From Schistocerca nitens (taxonomy: Eukaryota > Arthropoda > Insecta > Orthoptera > Acrididae), in NCBI RefSeq assembly GCF_023898315.1, contig NC_064616.1:706085389-706149388 (forward strand): 64,000 bases of DNA, in the 5' to 3' direction. Shown one piece after another: positions 55,001 through 62,000 of the stretch. Made by a program: the position numbers and the translations under genes. The notes beneath the pieces were generated by a model. It had not been told where the DNA came from. It worked only from the letters and a program-made list of their open reading frames with translations, and did no database searches. Every line of letters begins with the position of its first letter. The stretch's first letter is position 1.

Positions 55001-56031
55001 TTGGATAATGTATGAAAATGCAGTGGTCGAAACTGGGGGCGGAGAAAAAAAAGCTCGTCTTCCACCTTTTTTTTTTTTTTTTTAATTTATTTACTGACGC
55101 AGAGGTTTTGGCGCCAGTATTTATCTCTGTGCCTTCAAAGCATACCTGTGTAGCGCTACATATATTCGACGGTAGAAGATAGTTGTGGCGGCACCTACCA
55201 ACATTTTTCAGAACTTCCGCTTGCTTTGCACTCGATTCTAAGCCGCAGGCGGTTTTTTGGATTACAAAAACCGGAAAAAAAATGCGGCTTAGATTCGAGT
55301 AAATACGGTAATAGTTGATGGTGTAAATGTTCTTGGTACACTTTTAATATTGTAATGTGGTACATTGTATGATTGCAGATGGTAACAGTATCATGTAGTT
55401 ATCATTGGGTATGTGCTTAATACAGCAAAAGATCACAAATCATATGAGTAGAAGTTCTTTATATAGACCACTCCATCCATTTGGTTTTTGTTAAATTGAC
55501 ACACTGTACATTGTTTTCAGTTTCCAAGCATTAAATTTTTATCAGCAGACTATGGCTACTCTCAAATTGTGCACAACAAATGAGTTCACAATTAATATAG
55601 AAAATATTATTACATGTGGTATTAATGGCAGTTACTTAATGTGCACAATTGAAATCTTTTCTCTCCATGACCTCATGGTATGGAAGTTAAGGACTGAACT
55701 AAAAATGTTAATAGCTTCTTTCTTTTATTAAAATGGATGCTACTAAATTTGATATATTTCATTCTGCAAAATTTAAAATGATGTTTTTTTCTATAAAATA
55801 ATAATTTTGATGCAAATTTTACTAATTCTCTTCCTATACACAAGTTTACAGTGAAGAAAACAGAAATTTTGATATATTTACTTTGTGATGAATGAAGATA
55901 GTCATCATGCAAACAGAGATTTCTGTAGCACAGTGCATGACTACCTGAGCTTTTTCATATAATGTACTACTAGAAAATAAATATCCCCCCCCCTCTCTCT
56001 CTCTCACTCCCCCTCTCACGCACACACGCAC

Positions 56032-56090
<59 letters not shown>

Positions 56091-59000
56091 AAATTCATTT
56101 CTTTTTCAGAACCTGTCTGGAATATATTATCTCAGACAGCTAAATTAATTAACACATCAGAAAAGCAATTTTATTCCTACACTCATCAGGTTAAGTCCCC
56201 AGGTGTGGATATTATCAAAAGTCATACCGTTGGTACTGGTTTTCCGCTGAGACAGCACAGCAGTTTGCAAGTCTGTCGTATCTGCATGACCCTGGGTCGC
56301 AAATGGAATGTAAAACTTGGTGCACTCTCTCTTTCATCTTGCCACAGAGCATAGGACAACGGCTCACGGCGTCTTACAGGCTGGACTTCAGGTCTGTACT
56401 GTGGAATCTCTTTTGGAATGGCTGGAAAGTTATTATGAATGTATACATCTCTAAATATGTATCAAAAATAATCAGCCAGTATTTTGGTAGGAGATGCTTT
56501 ACAAACATTCTCAAAAAAACTTATCAGTATGTCATAATTCACATAGATAAACATATAAGTAATGGTAATAGCACTAGCAGTTTTCTCTAAGCATTCTATA
56601 AACACAAGTTAAACTAGTAATAAATGTAGCTCATTATACATAGTTCATTAATCATTTTTAACTATTAATGTACTATTTTCAGTATTTACTAATGAAAATG
56701 CAGTACACTGAAATTCATGCTTACGCTGGACATTGAGGAATACGACTTCTTCACGATAGCCGTAGTGGTTCTCTGCCCTAATTATGTACTCTCCTCTGTC
56801 TTCCAGTTTAACTCTGTTGATAATGAATGTGTAATCATCACCTCCATAACGCTTCATGAATTTTACACTTTGTTTCAGTTCAGCATTGTTATGGTACCAC
56901 GTCAATGTTGGTGTGGCTATTGCAATTACTCTGCAATAGAACTTAGCACTTTGTCCCTCATAGGCAAAAGCACTTTGTGGTTTGATTACGAACCTTGGGG
57001 CAGCTTGTCTGCGGTCTGCAACACACAATAAGACTGTGAGTTAACACATTCCTATGTAAGTGATGTTCCACAAGCTAGCTCCATTCTCTATATCACTAAT
57101 GAGTGATGTGAATTTGTTTAAAATTCCTGTAAATATTTTAAAACCTACTTGATTACATTAACATGCACAGTCTACATTCTATTTTTAATATCTTGAGCTA
57201 CTCTTGTTCATCCAAGATACAAAATACTTACCAAATGAAGTGTCATGAATGCGATACTTGTCCACCAACAGTTTGCGTAGAGAACTGTACTCTGCAAGCC
57301 TACCAATAGGTAGGATGAATGCATCCCAATCTGTGTATTTTGCTCTAATTTTGTCACGTATATTCGTGTACCTTGAGGAACTGATGACATTAGTGCGTTT
57401 GCTGTGATCACCAGTAAGCCAGGCATGAAGAAGACATTCGTGAGCAGTCATCCTTTTCCTGTATTTGAAATAAAAAATTAGATAAGAATTGCAAACCAAA
57501 CAATAGTTTTACTTAATGAGAAATCCAATCTACAATTTATTTCATGAATGTATTAAATTATTTGACTGAAGAAAACTAGCGAGATTATTAGCACAGACTT
57601 ACTCTTTATTTTTCACTAAAAGCCTTCGAATGAAATCTTTGCCTTCATCAGATACATTTGCAAATGCCTCTTCATCGAAATCCCAGTCACAAGCTTTAAC
57701 ATTTTTCAGTGTTTCAATGTCATTATCTCCAGCAAAAGGTGACAGTCCACTTAGGCTGTAACAATAAATGACCCAGATCATTATTGGTCTAAGGCTGGAA
57801 AGAAACAGTCAGAATGCAGATTGATATTTTGCAAGTATAAGATTGTTCAGTTTTAACATTACTTACAGAACATATGCAAGTACACCAACTGCCCACATGT
57901 CAGTGTAAAATCCTACTGGTTCTCTTTCTACAATTTCCGGTGCTGCAAATTCTGCTGTTCCTGTTGATATTTTGACTACCTCATTAGGATCCAGCTTTGT
58001 TGCCAATCCAAAGTCTATGAGTTTAACATTTGTGCTGTTCCTTGTCTGGCACATAATATTTTCTGGCTTTATATCTGGAAACAGTGAGACTCAAAATGTA
58101 TAATCATGAATCACAAGAACAGTAAAATGACAGCTTACGCAACATCAATCATTCTGTAAAATTCACAATGAAACCGCTATAAGAAAAATATCCAAATGCT
58201 GAACTATCAGTAATTGTTTTATATCTAACATATTATTGTTGGTTTCATTGCTCTGTCCATTACATGAGAGAAACATAAAGTAGAGCATTTGTTTATAATC
58301 ATTATCATTATTGTTGTTGTGTCAGCTTACCTAGATGAATTATATTCTTCTCATGCATATGTTTGACACCTTCACATATCTGCCGCATGTAGTTGATGAC
58401 CTCAGCTTCAGACATTGAGTAACCCTCAGCAGTGATTCGTTCAAACAGCTCTCCACCAGACAAACTGTTTGCAGGAAAAGATTATTCAATTACAAATTAA
58501 ACGTTTTATCATTTGTCATTAGTAGATGACTGACAGCAGGAACTGTTTTGACAATATAAACAAAACCATAAGCATAAGGATCCAATGGTCATTTGAATTT
58601 GTACAACAGCTCCTTCAAAACTTATTCTGCAGTTCCATGTTTATACATATCTGGGGAAAGTTTTAATTAAAAAACCTAATATTTGATATTAATATGTTTG
58701 GTTACTGAGGAAATCTCTAGAATTTTGTCTGATTTATTAGAAGTATATGACCACTGACACTTACAACTCAAATATTAACACCATTTCATCATCATCTTCA
58801 AATGCATCATGTAAATTGATAAGTTTAGGATGATGCAGCTGATTCATAATATCAATTTCCTTTTTAATCAGTTCCTTCTCCATAGCATGGGACACTGGAA
58901 TGAATTTTGCTGCAAAAATGTTGCCAGTCTTCCTTTCACGGCAGCGATGCACAACACCAAATGCTCCTGTGCCAATTTCTTCCAGAATGTCATAATAATC

Positions 59001-62000
59001 ATAGACACTAGTCGTTTTAATTTCCACTGGTTGTGGCACATATTTAGAGTAGATATCAAAGACTGTAACAGAGGTAACATTTCATTACATGTATGAAACG
59101 TCAAATTACTAATAATGTAGCCTTTTTTCTTATATATTCTATGGATGAGTTTTGATGTCATTTACATCATGATTAAGTATACATGAGATGATCATTATGT
59201 GAGAAGCTACATTACAATACTTTAAATTTTAAACAAGTATCTGCTATTCTAGTAGAATTTGTGTTACCTCATAGTTCTTAAAAATATTTTGGGAATTTAT
59301 GAATGGTGTAATCTACAAACATACTACAGAAATTTCATAAAATATTAGAAAAAGAAGTATCCATAACTGCCATTCAGCAAAACATACCATACTGGTCATA
59401 ATCGGACACTTTTCCATCAGCTTGTCCTCTGATCTTCTTACCAGTGGCATCAACTGCAAGATAAATTAAGAGTATGGAAGTGAAAACTTAAATATAATTT
59501 TAGTTTAATATGGAAGAACTCCATCAGAGTTCTACTTACATACTAGCAAATATGAAACAATAGAATGGTTTTCGTAAAGAATTTTGAGATCTTGATAGTG
59601 ATGACCTGATAAATACTTGCCAAGAGTCACGTTAATAATAGTAGCAGGAGCAGAAGAACACAGAGAACTAATTCACATTAAGCTATTGTACCTTCATATT
59701 TTTTCTTCCTAACAATCTTCTTTCCAGTGTCTTTCATTTTTATGAGGGTTGATGTTGAGCTTGGATCACTTCTTCCATAAATATTTTCAGCATACACTCT
59801 GAACTCATACTCATGACCAGGGCTAAGACCCGTAACTGCCATTGTAGTGAACCTGGTGTTTCCAACACGTATCCAGCTGGACATGGGATGTTCACGCTTC
59901 TCTACCAAGTAGTTCGTAATACTGCTGCCACCATCCCATGATGGAGGTTGCCATGAGAGAGCAAGGGAGTCATGTCCAATGTTCTCTGCATTGACGAACC
60001 TAGGTGGATCTGGCCGATCTGAAATATTGTACATAATATGAGTAATTAATTATATGATAATTAATAAAGACCTGCAGACACAGTGAAGTCCAATTACAGC
60101 TCATTTGCAAGTATGTATTCTGGGTTCAAACAAAAATGTTCCAAAACCAAAGTTTTCACAAATCTAAATTAATATGACAGTTTGAAACTAAATAACCAAA
60201 ATCATGTGACATTCCAAATTCTTGAACAAATCACGAGTTTAAAAAGCAGACTAGAAAATTTATGTGGACACATTTTGAAAAATAAATAAATAAAATAAAA
60301 TAAATTTATTGCAATCTTCATAAATACAATACTTGACATATAAATAAAATAGTCTGGTAATTTTAATGATGGTACCATGGAACAAGTGACAGGGATATGA
60401 AGAAAAACCCTTTTAGTTGTTTCATATATCCTTCTTCCTAAAGGCAATATCATGCAGTAAAACTATTACAGGTGCATATTATTCATCGTTATTGTACCGT
60501 TTGAAAACCGAGCGGCAAGAAAAACGCATGCGACTGGATCGCAAAAAAGTCCTTTTCCATCACGACAATGCACCAACACAAACCTCAGCAGTTGTGGTCC
60601 CAAAATTAATGGAAATAGGATTCCAATTCATTTCGCATCCCCCCTATTCTCCAGACTTGTCTCCCTCAGACTACTATTTGTTCCCCAATTTGAAGAAATG
60701 GCTGGCAGGACAAAGATTTTATTCAAACGAGGAGGTGATTGCAGTAACTAATAGCTATTTTGCAGACTTGTACAATTCCTATTATTCAGAAGAGATCAAC
60801 AAATTAGAACAGCACTGGACGAAGTGTATAAGTCTAAAAGAAGACTATGTCGAAAAATAAAAAAAGGTTTACCCCAAACATGTAAGTAGTTTCTATTTTT
60901 GCACAGACTTTTCAAATGCCCCTCGTACAAGAACCTAAATCTGTAGAAGTGACTTTGAACATTCTTCAAGCCACATATACTTAAGAAGCACATTTCAGTT
61001 TCTAATGTTTGCTAATAAATGTAATACTAGATAGACATAATTTGGAACAGATATTTTCTATCTCCTGTTCTACATTATTGTAAGAGTAAGAAAGCTGTTA
61101 AACAATGGTGTGTTACTTTTTAAGACAAATGCAAGTTTTTGCTTACCACTAATCTGAATTTTGATTATTGCTGAATCCATTCCCAAGTCATTTTCTGCAA
61201 CAATGCGATATGGGCCACTGTCGAGTTTGCTACCATCACGAATAGTTAGCACAGCATGCCTTTCCTAGAAAAAACAGTACACAGCCAATTAACACACAAT
61301 AGATCACAAATCTATTAAATCATCACAATTTTTTACCCTAACTGAAAATGTAGCTCTATATTTCTAAATTTATGCAGTTGCTGTGAATATTTTCCTTGGA
61401 TATCTGCTGTACTTACAGTCAAATTATATGAGTATAAAGTACAATAACAAAAGTTAATCATGCTCCATAAAATACCACACATACAAATATGAGACAGATA
61501 CTGAGATGAGATGTTCACTTCACACCATGAGTACTACTTACTAGTGCCTTATTTATTATAATGTCTGTCTACTTGAAATATAGGATGATATACAATAATG
61601 AAGTATATGGAAGAGTTACATAGTTAGAACAGAAATGGGATAAATTGTCAGCAACTAAATGCTTCCATCACAAACTATTTAATCAGATTTATAAATGTCA
61701 GTGGCTATAAAGTACAGACTTCATAGTTATATCTAAAAACAAAGATGATGTGACTTACCAAATGAAAGTGCTGGCAGGTCGACAGACACACAAACAAACA
61801 CAAACATACACACAAAATTCAAACTTTCGCAACAAACTGTTGCCTCATCAGGAAAGAGGGGAAGGAGAGGGAAAGACGAAAGGACGTGGGTTTTAAGGGA
61901 GAGGGTAAGGAGTCATTCCAATCCCGGGAGCGGAAAGACTTACCTTAGGGGGAAAAAAGGACGGGTATACACTCGCACACACACACATATACAGACACAA

